The notes beneath the pieces are model-generated. The model worked only from the letters and a program-made list of their open reading frames with translations. It was not told the DNA's origin and searched no databases. Source: Lachnospiraceae bacterium (GTDB lineage: Bacteria; Bacillota; Clostridia; Lachnospirales; Lachnospiraceae). From it: a DNA stretch of 35,903 nt. Below, one piece after another: positions 1 to 7,620 of this stretch. The stretch covers positions 1 to 35,903 of the forward strand of contig VSNJ01000024.1 in assembly GCA_009774235.1 (NCBI GenBank), read 5' to 3'. The position numbers and the translations under genes are program-made. How positions within the stretch are numbered: the first letter of the stretch is position 1; each line of letters opens with the position of its first letter.

Positions 1-134
1 GTTTATTACTTATATACATTTGTTATGGAAATAAATAATTTTATATGTGGAAAGCAAGGCTGGCAGATTGAATTTATAATTTTTTTGTGTATAATTATTA
101 CATTACTATTTTAGATTGGATGGATAGCTGTATT

Positions 135-1691
135 ATGAAACAAAAGTTTATTTCAAAAATTAATGTTACAACTGTGTTATTTTTTATAATCCTGGCTGTT
201 GGTATATTTGCAAGGGTATATAAGTTTGGAAGCCTTCCTGGCGGAATAAACCAGGATGAGGCATATGCCGGGTATGAAGCGTATTCACTGCTACATTATG
301 GAAAGGATTCATTTGGTTATAGTTTTCCAGTTTACTTTATTTCGTGGGGGAGTGGCATGAATGTGCTGGAGTCTTACCTTATGATACCTTTTATTGCAAT
401 GTTTGGGCTGGAAACATGGGTTATAAGGCTGCCACAGCTTATAATGGCTGTAATTACACTTGTGGCTGTTTATCTGCTTATGAAACGGTTATTTAATGAG
501 AAAGCAGGGCTTATAAGTATGTTTATTCTTGCTGTTGTGCCATGGCATATTATGCTTTCAAGATGGGGGCTTGAATCAAACCTTGCTCCAGCATTTCTAG
601 TGCTTGGACTGTTGTTTTTTATAAAAGGGATGGACAAGCAGGTGTTTTATATTGTGTCTGCTATAATGTATGGGCTGTCACTGTATGCATATGCAACTAT
701 ATGGCCATTTGTACCAGTTATAATTTTATTGGAAATAATATATGCAGCCTATAAGAAGAAAGCAGGTATTAATAAGTATACTATAATATCTTGTATAGTG
801 CTTGCAGTAATGGCACTGCCGTTGTTTCTTTTCCTGCTTGTCAATAAAGGATATATAGATGAAATCCGTCTTGGTTTTATTTCAATACCAAAACTTTTGT
901 ATATGCGTTCAGGTGAGATATCATTGCAAAACATACCAGATAATTTTAAGAACATATGGAATATTATGTTAAACCAGACAGATGGACTGGTTACAAATGT
1001 GTATAAGGATTATGGTATATTTTATAAGATTACACTTGTTTTATTTATTGTTGGCATGTTTTTTGTAATATACAATGTTATAAAAAACTTTAAATCCAAA
1101 AATGAAGTTCCACAAATCTTGTTACTTATACAGTTTCTTGCTGGTTTTCTTCTGACGCTTATGGTGACAGTTAATGTAAACAGGGCTAACAGTCTTATGA
1201 TACCAGTTATACTTATTGCTGCATATGGATTATATGAAATTTTAGAATTAACAAGTTATAAATTTATATATATTGCGGCAGCAGCGTATTTATGGTTGTT
1301 TGGAAATTTTATCCAGGAGTATTTCCAGTTATATAATGAAGAGGCAGGCTATGCATTTTGTACAGGACTTGAAGAGGCTATGGATTTTGCAATGGATAAT
1401 ACGCCTTCAAATAGCAAAATATATATAACCCCGTCTGTTTCACATTCAAGGATTATGTTTTACAGTAAAATTCCTGTTGATGAATATATAGATACTGTTG
1501 TTTATAATAATTATCCAAGTGCCTTTATGAGTGCGGGTTCATTTGGAAGGTTTTGTATGGACTTTGACCCATACAATAACCTGGATACAGCAGGCGTTTA
1601 TATATTGGATACGGGGGTGGATACAGGTTATTTGGAGCAGTCTGGATTTAAGGTTTGCCAGTTTGGTTATTATATAGTAGCATATAAGTAG
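135..1691 (+). CDS. GT-C membrane glycosyltransferase (GT39/ArnT-like)
   Basis: A predicted polytopic membrane protein of 518 aa. It starts with a short basic N-terminus and a first membrane helix (about residues 12-30). An extracytoplasmic loop follows with the acidic pair D41-E42 in the context NQDEAYAGYEAY, which matches the catalytic first loop of the GT39/ArnT-type GT-C fold. Many further hydrophobic segments follow, then a soluble C-terminal domain of about 110 residues. Family members move a sugar from a polyprenyl-phosphate donor to a protein or glycan outside the membrane. The acceptor and sugar cannot be read from the sequence. I chose ATG 135 because GGATGG lies about 10 nt upstream; ATG 120 and GTG 87 are in frame but lack a better site. 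The GtrB-like enzyme at 6592 could supply its donor (inference). Confidence 0.75.
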   Translation: MKQKFISKINVTTVLFFIILAVGIFARVYKFGSLPGGINQDEAYAGYEAYSLLHYGKDSFGYSFPVYFISWGSGMNVLESYLMIPFIAMFGLETWVIRLPQLIMAVITLVAVYLLMKRLFNEKAGLISMFILAVVPWHIMLSRWGLESNLAPAFLVLGLLFFIKGMDKQVFYIVSAIMYGLSLYAYATIWPFVPVIILLEIIYAAYKKKAGINKYTIISCIVLAVMALPLFLFLLVNKGYIDEIRLGFISIPKLLYMRSGEISLQNIPDNFKNIWNIMLNQTDGLVTNVYKDYGIFYKITLVLFIVGMFFVIYNVIKNFKSKNEVPQILLLIQFLAGFLLTLMVTVNVNRANSLMIPVILIAAYGLYEILELTSYKFIYIAAAAYLWLFGNFIQEYFQLYNEEAGYAFCTGLEEAMDFAMDNTPSNSKIYITPSVSHSRIMFYSKIPVDEYIDTVVYNNYPSAFMSAGSFGRFCMDFDPYNNLDTAGVYILDTGVDTGYLEQSGFKVCQFGYYIVAYK

Positions 1692-1764
1692 AAAACTATA
1701 TATATTTACAGGTATGAAATTGTATATTCTATTGTGAAAATTTTGTTAAATTGTCAGAAAACTA

Positions 1765-1793
1765 TTGCAAATCTAAAACAAAAGTGTTACAAT
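1765..1793 (+). promoter_or_regulatory. Sigma-A-type promoter for the phospholipase C-like gene
   Basis: TTGCAA at 1765-1770 and TACAAT at 1788-1793 are separated by 17 nt. The candidate lies about 60 nt upstream of the ATG at 1852 in an otherwise gene-free stretch. Confidence 0.55.
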
Positions 1794-1851
1794 TAAAACA
1801 CTTAAAGAAGACAGCGATGTGTGTCGTATTTGTCAGGATAAGGAGGGAGAT

Positions 1852-2439
1852 ATGCGAAAAAAATCCCATATTTCATTGGCTTGGTATCTGATGAATAGTG
1901 AGGGGATGGAGCTGATAGGAAGTCATAAAGGTTCATTCTATATAGGTAGTATATTACCAGACTGTGTTCCATCATTTTTTGTTAGGAAGCATACATTTGA
2001 GGATTCCTTTGACATCCTAAAGAAAGAACTCGGTAAGCTGGTTTCGCATTTTGATGTAAGAAAAGGAGCAGATTGTTACTTTTGCAGGCATCTTGGTGTG
2101 ATAGTCCACTATATAGCCGATTATTTTACATTTCCGCATAATGTTAATTACCCTGGGAAATTGAAAGACCATTGTGTTTATGAAGAGGAGCTGAAACATG
2201 CAATCCGTTCTTATGTCCACAGCCCAGAAGCAGTAAGGAAACGTTTGGGGGAAACAGTTTATGAACCTGGTGCAATATTGAACTTTGTCCAGAGGATGCA
2301 TGAAATCTATACCAGGATGCAAAGTGCCGTGAGCCGTGACTGTGAGTATATTGTAGGTCTTTGCCATACTGTTGTGGATGCAATCCTGTTATTATTTGAA
2401 GAGCAGACAAAGGAAATGCATTTATCAGTATCAGTCTAG
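1852..2439 (+). CDS. Zn-dependent phospholipase C-like protein
   Basis: A 195-aa protein resembling the zinc-dependent phospholipase C/S1-P1 nuclease-type family (PF00882). The visible family signs are SHISLAWYL at the N-terminus, GSILPD, and the helix HLGVIVHYIADYFTFPHN, which follows the HYxxDxxxPxH pattern whose His and Asp residues bind zinc. There is no signal peptide, so it is probably cytoplasmic, unlike clostridial alpha-toxin, and it lacks the toxin's C-terminal C2-like domain. ATG 1852 is preceded by a strong AGGAGGGAGA site; a 5' extension to 1819 is open but has no such site. The gene is monocistronic, with its own promoter and a strong terminator. Substrate unknown. Confidence 0.75.
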   Translation: MRKKSHISLAWYLMNSEGMELIGSHKGSFYIGSILPDCVPSFFVRKHTFEDSFDILKKELGKLVSHFDVRKGADCYFCRHLGVIVHYIADYFTFPHNVNYPGKLKDHCVYEEELKHAIRSYVHSPEAVRKRLGETVYEPGAILNFVQRMHEIYTRMQSAVSRDCEYIVGLCHTVVDAILLLFEEQTKEMHLSVSV

Positions 2440-2495
2440 AGATTATGGAAGACGGCCAGTTTTATGAGGACGGAGCCGTACATTGTATAAAGGGG

Positions 2496-2538
2496 CTGCC
2501 TGTTACGAATAACAATAAGTAACAGGCAGTTCTTTTTT
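2496..2538 (+). terminator. Rho-independent terminator after the phospholipase C-like gene
   Basis: An 11-bp perfect stem (CTGCCTGTTAC at 2496-2506 with GTAACAGGCAG at 2519-2529) encloses a 12-nt loop and is followed by TTCTTTTTT. Confidence 0.9.
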
Positions 2539-2565
2539 GATGTATACAATATATAATAACAGGGC

Positions 2566-2608
2566 TTGACAAATCTGCCACTGGCTTATAAAATGAAAAA
2601 GGTTTTCA
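2566..2608 (+). promoter_or_regulatory. Promoter with overlapping palindromic operator upstream of the metal ABC transporter
   Basis: TTGACA (2566-2571) and TAAAAT (2589-2594) are 17 nt apart, so this is a near-consensus sigma-A promoter. The palindrome TGAAAAAGGTTTTCA (2594-2608) begins at the last base of the -10 box and covers the expected start site. That is a typical repressor position. A metal-dependent repressor (Zur/Fur, MntR or AdcR type) is plausible for a zinc/manganese transporter, but the palindrome is not a textbook box for any of them. Confidence 0.6.
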
Positions 2609-2636
2609 AATTATTAAAGGATGGCAGGGTAATACT

Positions 2637-3338
2637 ATGAAAGATAGCAAATGTCTTGTATCATGTGTACAGGCAGGGCTTGGTTATGACAATAAACCGA
2701 TTTTAGAAAATTTTAATTTTGAAGTATACCAGGGTGATTATGTATGTGTTGCAGGGGAAAATGGTTCAGGTAAAAGTACACTTATTAAGACAATATTAGG
2801 TCTTATCAAGCCTGTAAGCGGGCATGTAGAACTGCATGATACCTTGAAAAATGGTGCAGTTGGTTATCTGCCACAGCAGACACAGGTACAGAAGCATTTT
2901 CCTGCAAGTGTTATGGAAGTTGTTATGTCTGGTTTCCTTAATAGTATGAAAGGCAGGCCTTATTTTAAGGCTGTAGAGAGAAAACGGGCTGTAAGGAACC
3001 TTGACAGGATGGAGATTTTAAATCTTAGGAACCAGTGTTATGGAGAACTTTCAGGAGGACAGCAGCAGAGAGTGTTGCTTGCAAGGGCACTTTGTGCTGC
3101 TGAGAAAATACTTGTGCTTGATGAACCAGTTACAGGGCTTGACCCTGCTGCCGCAGCATCACTTTACAGTATACTGCAGGACTTAAATAAAGAAGGAATG
3201 GCAATCGTTATGGTAACACATGATTTACGGAATGCTGTTACAAGGGCAGGGAAAATACTTCATATAAATGAAGGCGGGTATTTTTATGGGACTATAACAG
3301 AATATATGGAGTCAGATTATTCAAAAATTTTTATTTAA
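2637..3338 (+). CDS. Metal (zinc/manganese) ABC transporter ATPase
   Basis: A 233-aa ABC ATPase of the ZnuC/MntB/AdcC type. Walker A is G40-ENGSGK-ST48, the signature is LSGGQ at 138-142, Walker B ends in LDEP at 161-164, and the switch His is H195 (VTHD). All catalytic positions are intact. It would power uptake of Zn2+ or Mn2+ through the permease encoded just downstream at 3418. The start ATG follows AAAGGATGG. No solute-binding protein gene accompanies the pair in this window, so the high-affinity binding component must be encoded elsewhere or be shared. The palindrome over the promoter suggests metal-responsive repression (inference). Confidence 0.88.
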   Translation: MKDSKCLVSCVQAGLGYDNKPILENFNFEVYQGDYVCVAGENGSGKSTLIKTILGLIKPVSGHVELHDTLKNGAVGYLPQQTQVQKHFPASVMEVVMSGFLNSMKGRPYFKAVERKRAVRNLDRMEILNLRNQCYGELSGGQQQRVLLARALCAAEKILVLDEPVTGLDPAAAASLYSILQDLNKEGMAIVMVTHDLRNAVTRAGKILHINEGGYFYGTITEYMESDYSKIFI

Positions 3339-3417
3339 AATTGTTAAGCTGTCCTCAAAAGACTTGTTTATTAATAAATATTACTATTTATACCGCCAGG
3401 ACGGCAGGGGGATTTTT

Positions 3418-4248
3418 ATGGAAGTTATTATTCAGATGATGTCATATCCATTTATTACCAGGGCTTTTATTGTTGGCATACTTGTTTCGCTATGTGCTGC
3501 CCTTCTTGGTGTAAGCCTTGTATTAAAACAGTATTCAATGATTGGTGACGGGCTGTCACATGTGTCATATGGGGCATTATCAATAGCAGTAGCTTTTGGG
3601 ATAGTACCATTAAAATTATCTATACCAGTAGTTATAGCAGCTGCTGTTATTTTGCTAAGGATGAATGAGAATGGTGTAATGAAATCAGATGCTGCAATCG
3701 CTGCAATGTCTGCATCAGCACTTGCAATAGGAGTTACAGTTACATCATTTACAACAGGCATGACCACAGATGTATGTAGTTACATGTTTGGAAGCATATT
3801 GGCGATGTCACAGGAAGATGTGGTTTTAAGTGTAATCTTATCAGCTGCTGTACTTATATTATTTGTATTTTGTTACCACAATATTTTTGCTGTTACATTT
3901 GATGAAAGCTTTTCAAGGGCAACAGGTGTAAAGGTTTCATTTTATAATACAATGATTTCAGTGCTTACTGCAGTTACTATAGTGCTTGGCATGCAGATGA
4001 TGGGAGCAATGCTTATATCAAGTCTTGTTATATTTCCAGCACTTTCATCTATGCAGCTTTTCAAAAGTTTTAAAAGTGTTATGGTTTCATCAGGAATACT
4101 TGCAACTGTATGCTTTTGTGCAGGAATTATGGTTTCATATATTTATTCTGTACCTGCGGGGGCAAGTGTAGTCCTTGTAAATTTATTTGTATTTATGGCA
4201 TTTATGATAGTTAAGAAATTGCTTCTGTTGCAGAACAGGGATATATAA
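3418..4248 (+). CDS. Metal (zinc/manganese) ABC transporter permease
   Basis: A 276-aa polytopic membrane protein of the ABC-3 (ZnuB/MntC) permease family. Recognisable blocks are GISLVLKQYSMIGDGLSH-like residues near the N-terminus (here GVSLVLKQYSMIGDGLSHVS) and the conserved C-terminal stretch around MGAMLISSLVIFPALSS. It has about seven to nine hydrophobic segments. ATG 3418 is preceded by CAGGGGGAT at suitable spacing; the frame is open upstream to 3364 (TTG), but that extension has no ribosome binding site and would add a hydrophilic leader not expected in the family. The gap to the ATPase gene is 79 nt without a terminator, so the two genes are one operon. Confidence 0.88.
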   Translation: MEVIIQMMSYPFITRAFIVGILVSLCAALLGVSLVLKQYSMIGDGLSHVSYGALSIAVAFGIVPLKLSIPVVIAAAVILLRMNENGVMKSDAAIAAMSASALAIGVTVTSFTTGMTTDVCSYMFGSILAMSQEDVVLSVILSAAVLILFVFCYHNIFAVTFDESFSRATGVKVSFYNTMISVLTAVTIVLGMQMMGAMLISSLVIFPALSSMQLFKSFKSVMVSSGILATVCFCAGIMVSYIYSVPAGASVVLVNLFVFMAFMIVKKLLLLQNRDI

Positions 4249-4328
4249 AACAGGAAAACATAACTTTTCTTGGATTTGCAGGCTTTAGGATATTTTTTAA
4301 AAAATTTTCCTTTTTTTAAAAAAAAAGC

Positions 4329-4357
4329 TTGCAATCTTGGAAATCATATTATATAAT
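4329..4357 (+). promoter_or_regulatory. Promoter of tRNA-Gln
   Basis: TTGCAA (4329-4334) and a perfect TATAAT (4352-4357) are 17 nt apart. The tRNA begins 41 nt after the -10 box, leaving room for a short 5' leader. Confidence 0.7.
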
Positions 4358-4398
4358 AAGCAAGTGCTTTGTGTTAGTAGCATATATATAATATTTAA

Positions 4399-4470
4399 TG
4401 GGCTATCGCCAAACGGTAAGGCACTGGACTCTGACTCCAGCATTTCAAGGTTCGAATCCTTGTAGCCCAG
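4399..4470 (+). tRNA. tRNA-Gln (anticodon CUG)
   Basis: The 72-nt cloverleaf is complete. The acceptor stem is TGGGCTA with TAGCCCA plus discriminator G. The D arm contains AAACGGTAAGG, the anticodon arm is CTGGA-CTCTGAC-TCCAG with CTG at positions 34-36, and the T loop is GGTTCGAATCC. The U1-A72 pair is a usual glutamine tRNA identity feature. CCA is not encoded. It is a single-gene unit with its own promoter and terminator. Confidence 0.96.
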
Positions 4471-4483
4471 TTCAGTTACCAGG

Positions 4484-4517
4484 AACACTGTTGTTGTATA
4501 AATAACAGTGTTTTTTT
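4484..4517 (+). terminator. Terminator after tRNA-Gln
   Basis: A 9-bp perfect stem (AACACTGTT 4484-4492 with AACAGTGTT 4504-4512) runs into a T tract. Confidence 0.88.
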
Positions 4518-4809
4518 AATATCAAATCCAGAAAAAGGTATGGCAGGACAGACAACTAAGTTAGTTTTAATATAGAACAATAGTCTTGTGAAAACAAATC
4601 TTTTTTGCCGGAATATAAAGTGGAAAATTTTACATATATATTAAGGAAAATTTAACTAATATATGTTTATTAATAGTATAATTTATATATAGAATTAATA
4701 AATTGTGTACAAAATATTAAAAATAGCTTGTAGATTTATTATAAGTTATGGTATACTTATTAATGTCGTAAAAATAGTTTGCGTAGTTAAACGCAGAATG
4801 GAGGGTACT
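4518..4809 (+). other. AT-rich leader region of the Ig-like protein gene
   Basis: Gene-free and strongly AT-rich. A TATAAT lies at 4677-4682 but has no good -35 partner at 16-18 nt. An imperfect inverted repeat (ACATATATATT at about 4632 and AATATATGT at about 4659) lies just upstream of it. A GTG-started extension of the downstream frame from 4705 has no ribosome binding site and would bury the signal peptide, so it is not accepted as coding. Confidence 0.4.
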
Positions 4810-5811
4810 ATGAAAACGGGAAATACTATGAAAAAAATAGGAGCTGTGTCATTAGCTGCTGTTCTTGCAGTTAGCGGTATTACATATACTCCTGTAACTA
4901 CTAAAGCGGCAGAAGAAAATACTCTTGTAGAAGAGCAGGGTGCAGCAACAGCCAATACTGATGTGACTTATTCATTTGCAGTGTCTGATTCAAATACAGT
5001 ATATGTTGATTTGTTTGTTCCTGAAATGGTAAGTGGAATGGTTTCATTCTACCAGAATGGTACATATGTTGATGCAATTACTCTTACAGCTGATTCTAAT
5101 TCATGGATGTATGTTGAAGCGTATGGATTATATTATCATTCAAGGGAGCTTACAAACCCTACACCAGCAGACTGGACAGTAACACTTAACTTTAACACTG
5201 ATACAAATTATTTATTCTTAGTATCACAGGAAAAAGGTTCTGCTGTACTTAACCAGAATGCAGTTACAATTACAGCTGGATTTACAGACAAGCTTTCTGT
5301 TTCAGGTGCTACAGGCACAGTTACATGGGAAAGCAGCAATAACAGCGTTGCTTCTGTAGATTCTTCAGGCAAGATTAGTGCTAAGAAAGCAGGTTCAGCA
5401 AAGGTTACAGCAACAACAGAGAATGGACAGGTTCTTACATGTACAGTATCTGTAAAGAAGAATGAGTATGCTGAGACAAGGGTATACGCTTCATCAATAC
5501 AGTATGGCGGTGCAACTGTACAGATTTACAAGATGTCTTATGACAAAAAGGGTAACCTTGTTCTTAAAACAAGTGTTTTAAATAATAGTGGTAAAGTTAT
5601 TACAGGAATGAAGAAACTTAAATTCACAATAAAGACAAGTACTGGAAAGAAGATTGGTACATATACTCTTAAGAATAAGAAGTTTTCTTTATCTAGCGGA
5701 AGTTCAAAAGACTTTACATTTACTATTAAGAAATCTGCTTTAAATATTAAGAAAGCTGATTTAAGGACAGCAACTTATTCACCATCAGGAACATATACAT
5801 ACCGTAACTAA
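4810..5811 (+). CDS. Secreted Ig-like (Big_2) domain protein
   Basis: A 333-aa exported protein. Residues 1-33 form a signal peptide (MKTGNTMKK, hydrophobic core, then TKA-AEE as a likely cleavage site). Residues 36-147 form an uncharacterised beta-rich segment. Residues about 148-216 match a bacterial Ig-like group 2 domain, with VTWESSNNSVASVDSSGKI and a final LTCTVSVKK strand. Residues about 217-333 form a further beta-rich domain containing NNSGKVITGMKKLKFTI, a motif I associate with Lachnospiraceae surface proteins but cannot name. There is no LPXTG motif or S-layer domain, so attachment to the cell is unclear. ATG 4810 follows GGAGGGTACT; ATG 4798 is too close to that site. Likely role: surface or matrix-associated binding (inference). 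Confidence 0.8.
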   Translation: MKTGNTMKKIGAVSLAAVLAVSGITYTPVTTKAAEENTLVEEQGAATANTDVTYSFAVSDSNTVYVDLFVPEMVSGMVSFYQNGTYVDAITLTADSNSWMYVEAYGLYYHSRELTNPTPADWTVTLNFNTDTNYLFLVSQEKGSAVLNQNAVTITAGFTDKLSVSGATGTVTWESSNNSVASVDSSGKISAKKAGSAKVTATTENGQVLTCTVSVKKNEYAETRVYASSIQYGGATVQIYKMSYDKKGNLVLKTSVLNNSGKVITGMKKLKFTIKTSTGKKIGTYTLKNKKFSLSSGSSKDFTFTIKKSALNIKKADLRTATYSPSGTYTYRN

Positions 5812-5846
5812 TAGTTAGTTAATATATTATTGTCCTTAATGGCTGG

Positions 5847-5892
5847 CGTGCCTGGAGACTGCCAAGATGCAGTTTACAGGCACGTTTGTTTT
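5847..5892 (+). terminator. Terminator after the Ig-like protein gene
   Basis: Stem CGTGCCTG (5847-5854) with CAGGCACG (5877-5884), an inner stem ACTGC/GCAGT, and tail TTTGTTTT. Confidence 0.88.
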
Positions 5893-5933
5893 GCGGTAAT
5901 TTAACAAAAATTAATAAACTTTTATACAAATAT

Positions 5934-5961
5934 TTGTTATAATAGGTTTTATGGGTATAAT
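5934..5961 (+). promoter_or_regulatory. Candidate promoter of the YqeY gene
   Basis: TTGTTA (5934-5939) and a perfect TATAAT (5956-5961) are 16 nt apart, and lie about 35 nt before the start codon. Confidence 0.5.
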
Positions 5962-5995
5962 TTACATATATACAATTATATAAGGAGGAATTAAA

Positions 5996-6442
5996 ATGAG
6001 TAAAATTGATGTAGTACGTGGTGAAATGATGGCAGCTATGAAGGCAAAAGACAAGGAGCGTAAGAATGTCCTTTCAAGCCTTCTTACAGCACTTAAAAAT
6101 GCCCAGATTGATAAAAGGGAAGAACTTACAGAGGCTGAAGAAGACCAGGTTGTTTTAAAACTTATTAAACAGTCAAAAGAAACTCTTGAAATGACACCTG
6201 CAGACAGGCAGGATATTATAGATGAATGTAATTACACTATAAAAGTGCTTGAAGAGTATGCACCAGAAATGATGGATGAAAATAAGATAAAAGAAGTAAT
6301 AGATGGAGTGCTTAAAGAACTTTCTATTGATAAACCTTCTGCTTCTGACAAAGGTAAAATTATGAAAGTGCTTATGCCAAAGGTTAAGGGCAAGGCTGAC
6401 GGAGGTCTTGTAAATAAAATACTTGGCGGTATGCTTGAATAA
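5996..6442 (+). CDS. yqeY: YqeY-like protein (GatB/YqeY domain)
   Basis: A 148-aa protein covering the full YqeY family (PF09424), which resembles the tail domain of the GatB amidotransferase subunit. Visible family features are the N-terminal MxAMKAKDKERKNVLSSLLTALKNA helix pattern, the central EEYAPEMM, and the C-terminal MKVLMPKVKGKADGGLVNKI. The protein is mostly helical and cytoplasmic. Family members are found widely in Firmicutes, often near rpsU; their biochemical role is not settled, though the GatB likeness suggests tRNA binding. The ATG is preceded by a strong AAGGAGG. No rpsU is nearby here. Confidence 0.92.
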   Translation: MSKIDVVRGEMMAAMKAKDKERKNVLSSLLTALKNAQIDKREELTEAEEDQVVLKLIKQSKETLEMTPADRQDIIDECNYTIKVLEEYAPEMMDENKIKEVIDGVLKELSIDKPSASDKGKIMKVLMPKVKGKADGGLVNKILGGMLE

Positions 6443-6591
6443 CAGACTGCCGTATTGCGGCAATGAAGTTGTTTTGTTATTGGGTAAGCAGCCAATGCCT
6501 GTTTGCAGGCAGAGAGGATTGTGAATATCCACTTGACAAGACATTAATATTAATATTCATTATAAAAACTATCAGAGAGGTTATTACCAAT

Positions 6592-7551
6592 ATGAAAGCT
6601 AAAACCATTTGGCTTGTTATTCCATGTTATAATGAACAGGAAGTGCTTCCTGAAACTTCAAAACAGCTTAGAAGCATTATGCATGGGCTTGTGGAAAAGG
6701 GAAAGATAAGCAGTGAAAGCCGTATTGCATTTGTAAATGATGGTTCTAAGGATATGACATGGAATATAATATCACAGCTGCATGAAGAGGATGTTGTGTT
6801 TACAGGCATAAACCTGGCACATAACAGGGGACACCAGAATGCGTTACTTGCAGGGCTTATGACAGCAAAAGATTATGCTGATGCAGCAATTTCCCTTGAT
6901 GCAGACCTGCAGGATGATGTGGGTGCCATTGAGCAGTTTATTGATAAGTTCCTTGAAGGAAAAGACATTGTATATGGTGTACGTTCTACAAGAGCTACAG
7001 ATACTGTATTTAAGAGAGGGACAGCACATGCATTTTATAAAATTATGAAGATTATGGGTGCTGATACACTTGAAGACCATGCTGACTACCGTCTTATGAG
7101 CAAAAGGGCTCTTGAGGGGCTTTCACAGTTTAAGGAAGTGAACCTGTTCTTAAGGGGAATAGTACCTATGATTGGGTATGAGACAGATGTTGTCTATTAT
7201 GAAAGGCATGAGCGTTTTGCTGGTGAATCAAAATACCCTCTTAAGAAAATGGTATCGTTTGCAGTAGATGGTATTACATCATGCAGTGTCAAACCTATAA
7301 GGATGATTACAACATTAGGTGTGCTTATATTTTCAATAAGTATACTTATGTTAATTTATTTTATTGTAGTATGGGCTATGGGAAGTGTAGTTGCAGGCTG
7401 GACAACTATAGTTATATCACTATGGGGAATTGGCGGTCTTATACTTCTTTCGCTTGGTGTAATTGGGGAATATATAGGAAAAATATATATGGAAGTGAAA
7501 GCACGTCCAAGATTTATAATAGAAAAGCTGCTTTATACAAGTAATGATTAA
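6592..7551 (+). CDS. GtrB-like polyprenyl-phosphate glycosyltransferase (GT2)
   Basis: A 319-aa GT2 enzyme with two C-terminal membrane helices (about 238-262 and 270-292), the architecture of GtrB/YkcC/dolichol-phosphate mannose synthase-like proteins. The nucleotide-sugar site is seen in IPCYNE (10-15), VNDGSKD (48-54) and DADLQDD (103-109). RFAGESKYPLKKM (208-220) is the conserved loop next to the membrane. The usual reaction is transfer of glucose or another hexose from UDP or GDP to undecaprenyl phosphate on the inner membrane face, giving a donor for extracytoplasmic GT-C enzymes. Two GT-C-like genes lie in this window (135 and 9458). ATG 6592 has AGAGAGG upstream at rather long spacing (about 12 nt); the frame is open back to 6463, but that part reads through a TGCCTG/CAGGCA hairpin and lacks family similarity. 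Confidence 0.85.
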   Translation: MKAKTIWLVIPCYNEQEVLPETSKQLRSIMHGLVEKGKISSESRIAFVNDGSKDMTWNIISQLHEEDVVFTGINLAHNRGHQNALLAGLMTAKDYADAAISLDADLQDDVGAIEQFIDKFLEGKDIVYGVRSTRATDTVFKRGTAHAFYKIMKIMGADTLEDHADYRLMSKRALEGLSQFKEVNLFLRGIVPMIGYETDVVYYERHERFAGESKYPLKKMVSFAVDGITSCSVKPIRMITTLGVLIFSISILMLIYFIVVWAMGSVVAGWTTIVISLWGIGGLILLSLGVIGEYIGKIYMEVKARPRFIIEKLLYTSND

Positions 7552-7565
7552 GCAGGATTATAATA

Positions 7566-7620
7566 AAAAGTTCCAGGTGTGTCTGGACTGTAATCCAGAC
7601 ATACCCGGGGCAGTTGTTTT
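7566..7620. terminator. Bidirectional terminator between convergent genes
   Basis: The hairpin core GTCTGGA/TCCAGAC, extended by imperfect pairing of CCAGGTGT with ATACCCGG, fills the 67-nt space between the GtrB-like gene and the ABC-F gene. T-rich tracts lie on both sides (GTTGTTTT rightward, CTTTTTATT leftward). Confidence 0.7.

Noticed and set aside
1..134. Possible gene fragment at the left edge
   Set aside because: Stops occur in the frames examined and there is no recognisable protein pattern; treated as upstream DNA of the first gene.
4255..4330. Poly-A/poly-T rich stretch after the metal permease gene
   Set aside because: Self-complementary only through A-T runs, with no stable GC-containing stem; not called as a terminator.
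6446..6511. Two small hairpins (TGCCG/CGGCA and TGCCTG/CAGGCA) between yqeY and the GtrB-like gene
   Set aside because: Neither has a U tract, so I do not call a terminator. A TTGACA at 6533-6538 lacks a -10 box at proper spacing, so no promoter is called either.
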